Below are positions 35,356 to 45,853 of a stretch of 64,000 nt of DNA, piece by piece; the first letter of the stretch is position 1; the number at the start of each line of letters is the position of its first letter. The stretch covers positions 73,506,696 to 73,570,695 of the forward strand of contig JALGQZ010000003.1 in NCBI GenBank assembly GCA_023105745.1, read 5' to 3'. A model generated the notes under the pieces. The model did not search any database and was not told the origin of the DNA. It saw only the letters and a program-made list of their open reading frames with translations. The translations under genes and the position numbers were made by a program. Source of the stretch: Austropuccinia psidii (Eukaryota > Basidiomycota > Pucciniomycetes > Pucciniales > Sphaerophragmiaceae).

Positions 35356-35464
35356 GATATGGCCAAATTCCTTTTTTCTTTTTTATTTAATTCTTTCCAG
35401 CATATGCCAATCATTATTATTTAAGACATTCCTTACATTAAATTAAACTACAGCAAAGTATCTG
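35356..35464. other. Unassigned spacer
   Basis: AT-rich bases between the D2 LTR and the opposite-strand D3 remnant. I recognise nothing in it. Confidence 0.4.
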
Positions 35465-35938
35465 TTTTATGGTGCTTCATGGGGAGTGGGAGTTATGAAA
35501 GTAAGTTCCATATCCTGGTATTTATCCCTGAGGGTTCTACGTATTCTAAAACATCACCTTGGCCGCTCTGTGAGCATCAAATTCTTGATTTTTATCTTTC
35601 AGGCAATTCTTGGCCAAAATCAAGCAGCTCAACACAAGAAGGACAAACTGCAGGAAGTTTTTCTATTTCTTTTTTACTCTTTTTTACTCTTTTTTACTCT
35701 CTTTTTCTCTCTTTGTCTCTTATTTTCTTTCTTTTATTTACTTGTATATTACATTTTAATTCTTTATTCTTTAAAGCAGAAGCATATCCTCCCATATCAT
35801 GTATTGGGAGGTTCCATTTAGTTTTAATTTTTTTAATTTTAGTATTTATAAAATTGGGGATAGAGGTCAAACCAAACATAAACAAGAACAAAGAAACTAA
35901 TTATCTCTACCCATATGATCAAATGTTCTCTGGAAATC
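35465..35938 (+). mobile_element. D3: 3' non-coding region of a plus-strand D-type element
   Basis: Resembles the reverse complement of the D1/D2 3' non-coding regions: GGTGCTTCATGGGGAGTGGG, a GAAAGTAAGT motif, and ATCACCTTGGCCGCTCTGTG (D2: CTCACAGAGTGGCCAAGGTG reversed). It leads directly into an LTR-D at 35939. The PPT is degraded. Plus-strand open frames here cross LTR and non-coding sequence and are not polyprotein. Upstream coding parts are missing. Confidence 0.65.
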
Positions 35939-36553
35939 TGTCAAAACCATGTGGAATCACCCCCCTAATGGGTGTTTGTGGCAATTATAGCCTGACCTCA
36001 TTTTATGGCCAATTGGCCATGTTATCATTTTTATGGGTAATTGGTCCATATTGGTGCTTTATGGTGTTTGGGCCACACCACCTGTCACTGTACATATCCT
36101 GCATGATTTGCCCTTTTTGGCCAATCCTTCACCTCACCCACCCCCAGGCCAATTCCTTTTTTTTGGGCCTGGGGGTCCATCTGTACTTCCAGGTGCCTCT
36201 GAACCCTCTAGCCACCACCAGGGCCCTTGGGCCCACCCCTTTGATTATGGGGTTTTTGGGCCATTTAGTCCCCCTACGGCCTCTACAATCCATAAGCCAT
36301 GGACGGCGGACTGGGTACTGTGGGACCCTTAGGCCCCTTTTTGCCTAAATACAATGAGGCCAACCACCTACCCTCAAGGGCAGGTTGGCCCATCTGAGCC
36401 AATTTTGGCCCCAATCTCACCAGTCCCACAAATGGCCAAAAGGACCCCAGGACCCAAATGGGCCAAGAAGCACGTTGTGGTATTCCATACCAATTATACA
36501 AGTCTCAAGCTTACCAAATAATTTTTTTTATGAAAAAAAATAAATAAATAAAT

Positions 36554-36844
36554 AGAAATTGCAGAATAGCTCTGCAAATGAAAATAAAATTGTGGGAATG
36601 GCTCCGCAAATAGAAAGAAAATTGTGGGAATGTCTCCGCAAATGGAAATAGGAATTAGGGAATGGCTCCGCAAATGGAAAATAGGAATTGTAGGAATGGC
36701 TCTGCAAATAGAAATAAAATTGCGGGAATGGCTCTGCCAATGAAAAGAAAATTGCAGGAATGGGTCCACAAATGGAAATAGGAATTAGGGAATGGCTCCA
36801 CAGATGGAAATAGGAGTTAGGGAATAGCTCCGGAGGTGGAAATC
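36554..36844. repeat. Minisatellite, about 9 units of 31-35 bp
   Basis: Unit core GGGAATGGCTCCGCAAATAG followed by an AGAAAATTG-like tail; cores recur near 36569, 36600, 36633, 36664, 36699, 36730, 36762, 36794 and 36826. The minus-strand open frames of 70-90 codons over this stretch are a by-product of the repeat. Confidence 0.9.
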
Positions 36845-37004
36845 AAATTTCAGAACTCTGAAACTAGGTAAATCAAAATGTAAGGAAGGCCTAAGGCATA
36901 ATCAATAAGATTAGAGTTTCAACCAGAAGAAATTCAATTACAATTGAAAATACCAATTTACCCACCTTTTTCAAATATAATGGCAGTGCACTCAAAAGAA
37001 AAAC

Positions 37005-37370
37005 CTCACCAGCTCAATTATCTCAAAGACATCACATGATTTTGATAAGAAACAGAAACACCAGCATAATTTTCTCATATGTATCATATGACTAGAAGAA
37101 AGCTCAATTGTCAGGAGCTGTATTTTCTCCACTTTCTTGGCAAAAGGAATATCTCACCAGCCAAATTATCTCAATTACATCACATGATTTTGATAAGAAA
37201 AAGTACCACCAGCATAATTCTCTCAGAACATACGTAACTAATACAAACAAAAAAATACTTTCCCCACCTTCAAGAAAACATCACCAGCAAAATTATCTCA
37301 ATTACATCACATGATTTTGATAAGAAAAAGCACCACCAGCATAATTCTCTCAGAAAACACGTTGCTACAT
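37005..37370. repeat. Three dispersed direct repeats of about 75 bp
   Basis: Block CATCACATGATTTTGATAAG preceded by ACCAGC..AATTATCTCA and followed by CACCAGCATAATTCTCTCAG occurs near 37010, 37156 and 37281, separated by unrelated spacers. It lies upstream of the TATA box of insertion H. Confidence 0.85.
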
Positions 37371-37560
37371 CAAAATTACATGTCTCACTGGCTAAAAACT
37401 CTCAACTATAATTTTTTCTAAGTACCCTGTTTTGAGAAGCTCTATGGAGGCCCAACAGCTATAAAGAGAGGTCCTCTCTCCCTCATTTTTCCCATCATCA
37501 TGGAGCAAGTTCCCACTATCCAGGATCACCACCATTCCTGAACTAGCAGGATATCTAGAA

Positions 37561-37750
37561 TAGTAGTAGTTTTTTAGTAGTGAAAATCTCAGTAGCCTTG
37601 CTCAGTAGCTTAGTATTAGTGAAGAATAGTAGTATAGACGTAGTAAAAAGCTCAGTAGCTTAGTATTAGTGAAGACTAGTAGTTTAGCCATAGTAAAAAG
37701 CTCAGTAGCTTATTATTGTTGAAGAAATAGTAGTATAACCGTAGTTAAAT
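37561..37750. repeat. 50-bp tandem repeat
   Basis: CTCAGTAGCTTAGTATTAGT starts at 37601, 37651 and 37701 with a 50-bp period, plus a degenerate unit before it. It sits just downstream of the TATA box at 37460, so it may lie in the transcribed R/U5 part of insertion H. Confidence 0.88.
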
Positions 37751-39374
37751 ATTAGTAGCCTTGCTCAAAAGCTTAGTGTTATTAGCAAAAAAGTAGTAGT
37801 GATATAAACTCAGTATTAAAAAAAAATTCTAATAGAATCAAATGCAGTAGTCCTATTATTAGTACTCATATCAAAAAGAAAAATCATTGCAATCAACATA
37901 AAGCCATAAAAAAAGATATATTCTTATCATTCTTATTACAAAAAAAAACAAAAAAAATATTCTTATCAGTTTTATTAAAATAACAGAAAACCAAAACAGA
38001 TATATATATATATATATTATCATCACTTTTATTAAAAAAATAAAATAAATCTTAGTGTTTATTTTATCAGAGTTTTTACTGTAGTGTTATTGATAGGTCT
38101 GATTTAGAGACTGTTGATAAGTCTTCTCTATCTGTTAAAGCCACAAATCTTATTTTATTTTGTGATTCTCTGTAGGCTGACTATTCAGTATTATTTAGAG
38201 GGGCAGCTAATACACCTTAGCACCCATGGGTATTGGAAAATTCTGAAATTCAAAACAGACTTACCAAGAACTTCCCCCTCAAGGTACTGCCTTATTTCAT
38301 CCCACACCAAAAGGAGTTCCCACAACGTATTTGCCATTTTCAACCCCTGGCCTTTGGAAATCACCAGAGGCAACCAAATCAAGCTCAGAAAGGTTTCCCC
38401 TTCATCCAGGGGAAGGATTTCTCTCCACCAATGTACTCTGTACCATGGATTCAGGAATGGTGCATATATGGTATAATATACCATTATGCACCAGTTTTGC
38501 TCAGCAATCCAATGGTGATGATTTCAGGACCAAATTAGGCCATTTCAAAGAAACTCTCCCAATCCATCACCCATTTCAAAGGACGTCTTTTCAGTCATTC
38601 AGTCTTGCATTCCATGGGGACTACCAGAAGATTATTTGAGGACCCCAACCACCTGGCCCTGCGGGAGTTGGGTTGTACTTTCTTTCAGGATTCTTCCAAG
38701 GGAAATTTTAAGAGGTTATAATGCATTCAATAGGTTATCATAGCATCAAGTCCTTCAGTATCCTTTGGACAACTCAATTGGTCCATACAGGTTGTATTCA
38801 AGCAGGCTGTATTGCCTTGGCCCTTTTGGGCCAATTCATATTCCACTGCGGGAATTCCATTTCACAGTTCAATTCTTAAAATGGTCAGATCTGTATTGAC
38901 CCAAAACAGTCAGTATGGCCAGGAATCAACCCTCCAGGATAAATATTTCAAGTTTTCACATATACTGGCCACCTTTTCTTCCCTGGGGACTTTTTCCCCA
39001 GTTGATTAATATATTGAACTTATTATTATCCTTATTTTCTTTTCTTTTATTTAAAGTAAATACTGATAATCTTAAGTCATTCATTTGCACCTTTTCTTCT
39101 TTGCCTGTCAGTTGATATTGGTGGTCACATCATTTACTCATTCCATTGTTCTTTCTGAAAGGCTGAAACAGTGAATTTAGGAATGATATGGTTGGCTCTT
39201 TGGCTTTTGGAATTTTGTTAACTTGGCCATTGGCTTGCTTTTTCTTTTATGTTTTGAATACTTGTCTTTACTCTTATTCCTCTTTGAAGAAATATATTCC
39301 TTTGGAGACCTCCAAGTGAGCTCTTGATTCGTGAGTTCCAGGTCACTCTTGCTTCCATAAGAGCCCCTGTGACA

Positions 39375-39862
39375 TTATATTAATTAACTCATAGTTTCTT
39401 TTCATTATGTTCATTCATTCTTTATAATTTCATTCATTCATTTAATCAAAATTATTACACTTTAATGCTTATTAACTTTATGATTCATCATCACTTCTCA
39501 ATTTTCCCTCATTCATTCTTCCTTCTTGAAAATTGAAAGCTGACCCATTTTATTTTTGTTTTTTCTCTTGAAATTTTATCTCAAATAATCAATTTCATTT
39601 CATTCATAAGTCAGACGGAATCTTAAAATTCATTTGATTTTCAAATTGATAATCAAACTATTCAGACAAATTCTTCACATCAAGTTTCATATTTGATTCA
39701 TTGCTCAAGAATTTTGATTTTTAAGATAAACTCACTTGATTTTGATTTGATTGATTGATTTTACATAATTTTTATTGACCTCAACAAAATTTATTGACCT
39801 GAAGATTTCATTTGATTTTGGTGATTTTTCACATCAAGAATTGTTGACATAAAATTGACTTG
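39375..39862 (+). other. Leader of a plus-strand D-type element, truncated
   Basis: Immediately after the LTR, 39376-39389 (TATATTAATTAACT) pairs with 39000-39013 by 13 Watson-Crick pairs and one G-U. The remainder resembles the D2 leader in reverse complement (ATTTCATTTGATTTTGG, TTTTTCACATCAAG). It is cut at 39862 by LTR-A before gag begins. Confidence 0.65.
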
Positions 39863-40885
39863 TGTGAGCCTGTGAGGTATATATGACATACCCATAAGGC
39901 CACAAATAACTTTATATACAGCTTATTTAGTCTTGAACAGACTTTTCAGTTAAAATTAAAACAAAAAATAACAAAAAATAAGTATGAATTTTGTTTGGAT
40001 AAACAAAATTCTAATTATTATGTCATTTTGGGATTCCACACCAAAAATGACCTAGGGTACACCCATAAGGTGTTATACCCAAAAATGCTTATTTCTTAAG
40101 TTATTGGAAGATTCAAGAATCTCACATTACTAATGTAACTTTCTTAACATTTTTTTAAAATTGTTAAATTTAAGCTTAAATAAGCTTAAATTTAAAATTG
40201 CATAAGGATTATGAAAACTTACTAATATTTTAGGTAAAATTGTGGTGTTGTGTATATTTACTGCATTGGATAAGGATTTGCCATACAGGATGTAAATCCT
40301 TTGTGAGCCCAATTCAAAAGTGTTTATGGCCATAGTATGACTTTAAATAAATAAAAGGGAAAAATCCATGCAAAAACGTGGGACAAAGGAAAAAGACCAA
40401 ACAGAGTTGGGGTACCCACCCTTTTGGATATGCAAGGATTCAATACAGGTTTTCCACCTGTATTGGAGGATCTTCAACCTTATTTAAACTTTAAGATTAG
40501 ACGTTGATACAACCTTAAAGTTTAAGCTTGTTTTTATCCCAATTTGAACAGGAATCTCAAGCTGCCAAAGGGTAAATCCCAATATTAAAGTTTGAAATTT
40601 AAGTTTTTAGAGCTGTCAAAGCTTAAAGAGGCTCCAAAATTTAAAGTTACAAGTATCAAAACCTTATCAAAAGTTAAGGTTTGGTGTGTCTTGCTATTTT
40701 ATGTGGAAAGGTAGCAATAACTTCAAAGATTCATTACATATCCAAATCGTAATGGATTTGCTTGAATGTTTCACACAGCTTACAATTCAATGTCATCTGT
40801 GAATACATTAAATTTTAAGTATATTTTATAAGCAGGGGTTATTGGTAATTAGCCTGGAAAATTACTCTCTTAATTATACTCAAAA
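39863..40885 (+). mobile_element. LTR-A, truncated
   Basis: Starts TGTGAGCCTGTGAGGTATAT and follows the reverse complement of the LTR-A copies for 1,023 bp (sense 5' half), with the antisense frame at 40130-40333 on the minus strand and the large palindrome near 40166-40196. The U5 half is absent: at 40886 LTR-B begins. Left flank ACTTG has no partner. Confidence 0.82.
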
Positions 40886-42776
40886 TGTGAGCCTTGAGGT
40901 ATATTTTACATACCCAAAATGGGCACAATTCTCTTAAAAAGGAATCCTGAACTATGAATAACCCATAAGTCATGCATATATTCAAAATTAATCATTTTTG
41001 ATTTCAGAAAAGATGATCAATGTTTTATTGAGTAAGTAAATCCATTGATTTAAGGCCAGATTTGGATTCTACACAAAAATTCACCTAGGGTAGCTCCATA
41101 GAGTGAATATGATCAAATCAACTCTTTGAGGTGGTAATATGGAAAATACTTCAATACCACATAAAAGATCCATGAAAATGTTTGTTTTTCTCTGTTTCAT
41201 GCCAAAATAATGGGAATGTGGGAAATCCCATGTTACATATACACTAAGAATAGTGTTATGCATGTTTTGGGCACTTAATATTATGGTTTCTTACATGCAC
41301 TTTTGGTACACCCATAGTGGATATCTCACTTGAAGCTTAATTTTCCATTTTGATGTAAAAAATAAGCAAGGGGGACAAAAGACATCCAAGAGAGCCAGGG
41401 TGCCCAACTTCTGAGGTCTCTGAGGTGTGGACAGCTCCAAAGCTTGGATCCATGGCTTATCTTGGCCCAATATTTAAACTAAAACCTTTTGGGAACTTGG
41501 TTACGATGTTACAACTTCAGTAAATCATAAGAAAATAGCAAATAACATGAGATTTTGACGTGCCAAGGAGGTAAAGAACAACTTAGACTCCTATAACCAT
41601 GTCAATTCTTAATGAATTACCATGGATAAACCCCAAAAGAGTAATTAAGACCCTTTTTTGACTAGTATCCATTGATTTACCTCATAGAAACCAGCCATAT
41701 ACTGCTATTTGCAATTCTACATAGAAATGAGGTAAAAACTTCAAAAATTCATTAAAAATATAATTCTTCATGAATCTTTCTGAATCCTTCAGGAGCAATT
41801 AAGCACTTTATAGTTCATATGAAAACCAAAAAACAATTACAATTTTCTTTGTAAAACTAAAAGGTTTCCTTACAGTCAATTTTTGAGGGTTCTACATGAA
41901 ACACAGAATCTTTAAAAATTTACAGAAAATACTTTCTGTGATGAAATTTCCAATAACATTGATAACTTTGGGAAATCAATGATTATTTTGGAATAAAAGA
42001 AGATTTTCAGTTGTTACTCCTTTTATTCATAACCATAAGTGGGTTGGTAGTCACATAAAAGCCTCAATTAAGCAATTATGATAATCTTACGTGACAACAG
42101 ATGATTCAATCAATAATACAAACAGGATTATTATTTTCTCAACCACTGGTTTTTCAGTTTTCTCCATGGAACGCCTTTGTGAGCTGTCTTAGACTTAAAA
42201 GAGGCCTCCTCTTGCTGTTTTTTTTGAGAATAATCACATTATTACCAAAAAAGTAAGTATTAGTTAAAATTATCTCTTAAGTGTTTTATTCTTTCAGAAA
42301 TAAATCAGAAAGACGTGAAATCATAGAAATAAACTATAATCTGTTTTAATACTGTTATAAATAAATTTTTACCCATTAAATCCACAATTCCATGTCAAAT
42401 TTCTCTACTATTATCATCTAGAAGGTTCATTGGATTAATAGTGAGTAATTTATCTCAATTCTTAAAGTTTTTCTCTAGTAATAGTTTCCTTCAAAAATTA
42501 TCTTTATAATTATTCTTGTAAAAGATAATTATATATATTAAAATAATATTATTATAATAAAAGAAGTTTTTATTATTAAATTCTTCTTGTAATTGATTCT
42601 TGTAGACAATTACTGCTTACTGTTGTAATCACTAGTAGTGTATAACACGTAAAAGAGATAATTATTTAATTATTTAATTGGGTTATAATAGTTTCTTATT
42701 ATTATATTTCATAAGAACAGTCATATTACTGTTTATTAATAGTAATATCATCACAGTTTCATAGACACATCTTATA
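40886..42776 (+). mobile_element. LTR-B (1,891 bp)
   Basis: TGTGAGCCTTGAGGTATATT at 40886 to ATAGACACATCTTATA at 42776; matches 1-1716. The flanks (CAAAA and CTCTG) differ, so either the neighbours were deleted after insertion or it arrived by recombination. The U5 hairpin is degraded (near 42733-42764). Confidence 0.8.
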
Positions 42777-43900
42777 CTCTGACAACATAAAAGCCAAATA
42801 TGGCATCATTGAACCCTGGTTTAGACCAAAAAAGGGCTTATAATAGCCATTTTAGACGCTTAAATCAGCCATTACTATGGTAATACCTGGTCTAGAGCCT
42901 TCAAAACACATCAGAATGTGTTTAAGAGACATATAAGCCAATTAAAACTGTTTTTACTAAGATTGTTTTAACTTAAGGGTAGTTTTACCCTCTTGGCAAC
43001 AGTTAAAACTGCCCTGGTTGGTATCAAAATCTCTTCATCATATGAGACACAGACCCTGTGACTCAATTCCAGGCCAAAGGTGATGAACCTTTTCTTGGAT
43101 TTTGAAACCCCACGCCTATCAGCAAGGATTTTTTGGGGGTCTGGCCCCCCTTGGAGCTAGAGTACTTTTCCCCCCAGAATTAATCTTTCAAATTTATTTT
43201 TTCTTCAATTCCTCATCATGTAAAAAACTTGTAATCTACACATAAAATTTAATTGAGTTTTACAGTACAAAGCTGTAATAATTGATACCTCATATTTAAA
43301 TTACAGTTAGCTTATGTAATACACGTGCACATTTTGACATTTCAATTGACAATACTTCAATCACTCATAACTTCTAAAGGCCACACAACACCTCAATTTT
43401 AACACAAAAATTGATGGTTAACACCAAATGTGGTGTGAATTAAATTAAGGTTTTCAGTATTCTTAACTTTTGTACGGAAAATACTAAAAACCTAATTTAA
43501 GCTTATTTAGAGTTGAGTAACAGACATTTGACCCAGAGGTGACCCTACCTTATTTTTTATGAAGAATCCAAAGGTGAAGTAGTTTTCTTATGTTTATTTA
43601 TTGAAAAAAGATATAATATATTTTATGTGACTTTTTACCAAAAATATTTTAATTTCATTAATTTTATTAAAAATTCATTTTTACTTAATTTATTCTAGTA
43701 AAAATGTATTTTAATAATTTTAGAGTTTGATGTAATTTTTATTTTGAATTTTAATTAAAATTTGATTTTTGTATATAAATTTGTATTTATATTTTAATTT
43801 TTATTTTGATAATATAAATAAATTCAATTTTATTTATATTTGTATCTTATTTTGTTATTTGTGATCTTTTGGGTATATTAAAATACCTCTAAGGCTCACA
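42777..43900 (-). mobile_element. LTR-C, truncated, 3' LTR of element C2
   Basis: Begins inside the LTR (CTCTGACAACATAAAAGCC, compare 21868) and runs to AAGGCTCACA at 43900, followed by the PPT (CCCTCCCCCT on the plus strand). About the first 690 bp on this strand (the sense U5 side) are lost where LTR-B abuts. Confidence 0.82.
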
Positions 43901-45379
43901 TTCCCTCCCCCTAAAAAAATATTACTTTGTAATATTGTTTTTTTAGCGTGTCTGACCCTTGTGAGAACTTAAGTAGCTTCATGTATGTCCTTTTCTGATA
44001 ACCATTTTTCTTCACAAGCTGGGTCACTGTACCCAACAAGGTATTCCCTTACTTTTTTGGCTCTCAACTCTCTTCCTTTGAGAACTTTGGTGATTTTCTT
44101 AATACCAGATGATTCAATAAGAGGTATAGCTTGGGGAACTTTATTTCTCAAAGAAAACTTTTCAGAATCACTAGAGCTATATGGCTTGATCAAGCTCACT
44201 GGAAATGTAGGATGCTTATTGCTAATTTATTCAGATAACTCTACTTCAACAGAATTCTCTCGGTGGTGGGCCCTAATAAAAAAAGGTCCTGCAAAGGAGT
44301 CTTTGAGCTTTTTACATCCTTTGATGTTATGGAAGTTAGTGGTGGATAAAAGTACTAAATCCCCCACTTTAAAATCTGGAGTGGCATGTGATTTGTCCCA
44401 TTTGTCCTTAGCATATGCAAAAGAGTCTTCCATGCACCTCATTGCATGCTTTCTAGTTTCATATAGAATTCCTTTGAAGCTAGCAGCTGTAGGATGTATC
44501 TCAAAAAAATCTTTCCTCAAGGAATCTTGAGGTAATTTGGGATTCCATTGTTTTTCTAGAATAGCAGGAGTTTGATTTGTACTGGCATGACTGGATGTCT
44601 TATATGCCAATTCTAATGCTGGTAAAAGAGTACACCAATCATGGGTAAATACATCAAAATCTTTGAATTCAAGGCCATATGCACAAAATCTTCTTACATA
44701 TCTTCCAAGGTTTGGATCATCCTTTTGGCCAAACCATCAGTTTGTGGGTGGTAGGCTGTAGAGAAGGATAATTTTGCCCCAAATAGTTGGTGAAGATGTA
44801 TCAATAGTGCTGAGGTGGATTTGGGATCCCTGTCACTAATGATGTGTGTGAATATGCCAGTCCATGATACTACTCTATTCCATATCAGGGGAGCTGTATC
44901 CATGGCTGTATCATCCTTGCGACATGGTAGAAAGATTGGAGTCTTACTAAATCTGTCAACAATTAATAGGAAAGCATTGTATATTCTGTCACCCCCTGGT
45001 TTCAGGCCAGTTACCCAACCCATATGGACAATTCTCCAAGGTCTGCTGGGTTTTTGGATCTTGATCATATTTACAAGTCTTTTTCCAATGGATGTATTTG
45101 CTTTTTGACACTGTCACAGGTTTTGCAATACTCTGCAACATCTTTCTGCCACATTGGCCACCATATGCAGGTTTTTACTTCTTCTCTTGTTCTGTCTTCA
45201 GACAGATGTCCTGAGAAAGGGCTGTCATGGCATTCTTTAAGTACAAGATTGATTAAGGACCTGTCCACAACTATCATGACACATGTATGCTTGGTTCTGT
45301 GGTAAACTATACCATCCAGTAAGTGGAATATTCCTTCATCATGTGATTTTCTCCATATCTCATCTAAGGCATGTATCAA
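43901..45379 (-). pseudogene. C2 integrase and divergent chromodomain
   Basis: Frames 45071-45379 (zinc-binding: [38 protein letters not shown]), 44694-45068 (core: [40 protein letters not shown]), 44227-44610 (KVGDLVLLSTTNFHNIKGCK) and 43969-44199 (ITKVLKGRELRAKKVREYLV, chromodomain-like). In the core the expected AER reads AKR, losing the catalytic Glu of the DDE set. The zinc site CKTCDSV has lost its last Cys. Frameshifts separate the frames. Confidence 0.85.
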
Positions 45380-45848
45380 ATAATTTTCTTTACAGTTTTT
45401 AGTAAGTAATTGTCATAAAATGCTACAATTTGTATCCTGAGTATAACTGTTTCTTATCTCCTCAAAGAAAGTGGTGTTCAGGTCTGTAACACTGATTCCT
45501 TCTATGGGGATTTGTGGGGAAGCTTCTTCTGCCACATAAGAAGGATTATCAATATTATTTGGTAGTGGCCATCTGCTAAGTCCATCTGCATTTTTATGAA
45601 TATTCCCATCTTTGTGAACAATAGTCATATTGCCCCCATATTCTTGTATGGCTATTTGCCATATGAGCATATGTCTGTTAGGTTTCTTCATGCTTAAAAG
45701 TGACTTAAAAGTGGTACAATCTCTTATAACTTCAAAACCACATCCTTCCAGCAAGTAATTTAATTCCTCCAAGGCCCAGACTAGGCATAAACACTCCATT
45801 TGACTTGCCCCATATCTGGCTTCAGTTGGTTTGATTTACCTGGATATG
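45380..45848 (-). pseudogene. C2 RNase H
   Basis: Frame 45413-45799 carries [20 protein letters not shown] and [20 protein letters not shown], the RNase H end and linker to integrase. The reading breaks at 45848 (target AAACA), where a solo LTR-A is inserted; it resumes at 48044. Confidence 0.82.
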
Positions 45849-45853
45849 AAAAA

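Larger units (their letters stand above)
36476..38324. mobile_element. Insertion H: 1,849-bp TG...CA element, TSD ACGT, probably a solo LTR
   Basis: Interrupts LTR-D exactly: LTR sequence ...GGCCAAGAAGCACGT stops at 36475 and resumes ACGTATTTGCCATTTTC at 38325. Ends are TGTGG and CCACA; the target duplication is ACGT (36472-36475 and 38325-38328). No coding domain. A TATAAAG at 37460-37466 followed by a pyrimidine-rich stretch is a plausible promoter. It contains three blocks of internal repeats. This suggests a solo LTR of a family different from A-G; the class (copia or other) cannot be told. Confidence 0.75.
35939..39374 (+). mobile_element. LTR-D on the plus strand, split by insertion H
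   Basis: Starts TGTCAAAACCATGTGG at 35939 and ends AGAGCCCCTGTGACA at 39374; without the insert 36476-38324 and one TSD copy it is 1,583 bp, within the range of the other LTR-D copies. 36-bp palindrome at 38458-38493. The self-pairing block AGTTGATTAATATA is at 39000-39013. It is flanked by internal sequence on both sides (3' non-coding on the left, leader on the right), as in an LTR shared by tandem or recombined elements. Confidence 0.82.

Noticed and set aside
36494..36769. Minus-strand repetitive frame with FAEPFPQF-like units
   Set aside because: It is a translation of the 31-35-bp minisatellite; not a repeat protein.
37005..37370. Possible CRISPR-like array
   Set aside because: Only three imperfect repeats of about 75 bp in a eukaryotic LTR; not a CRISPR.
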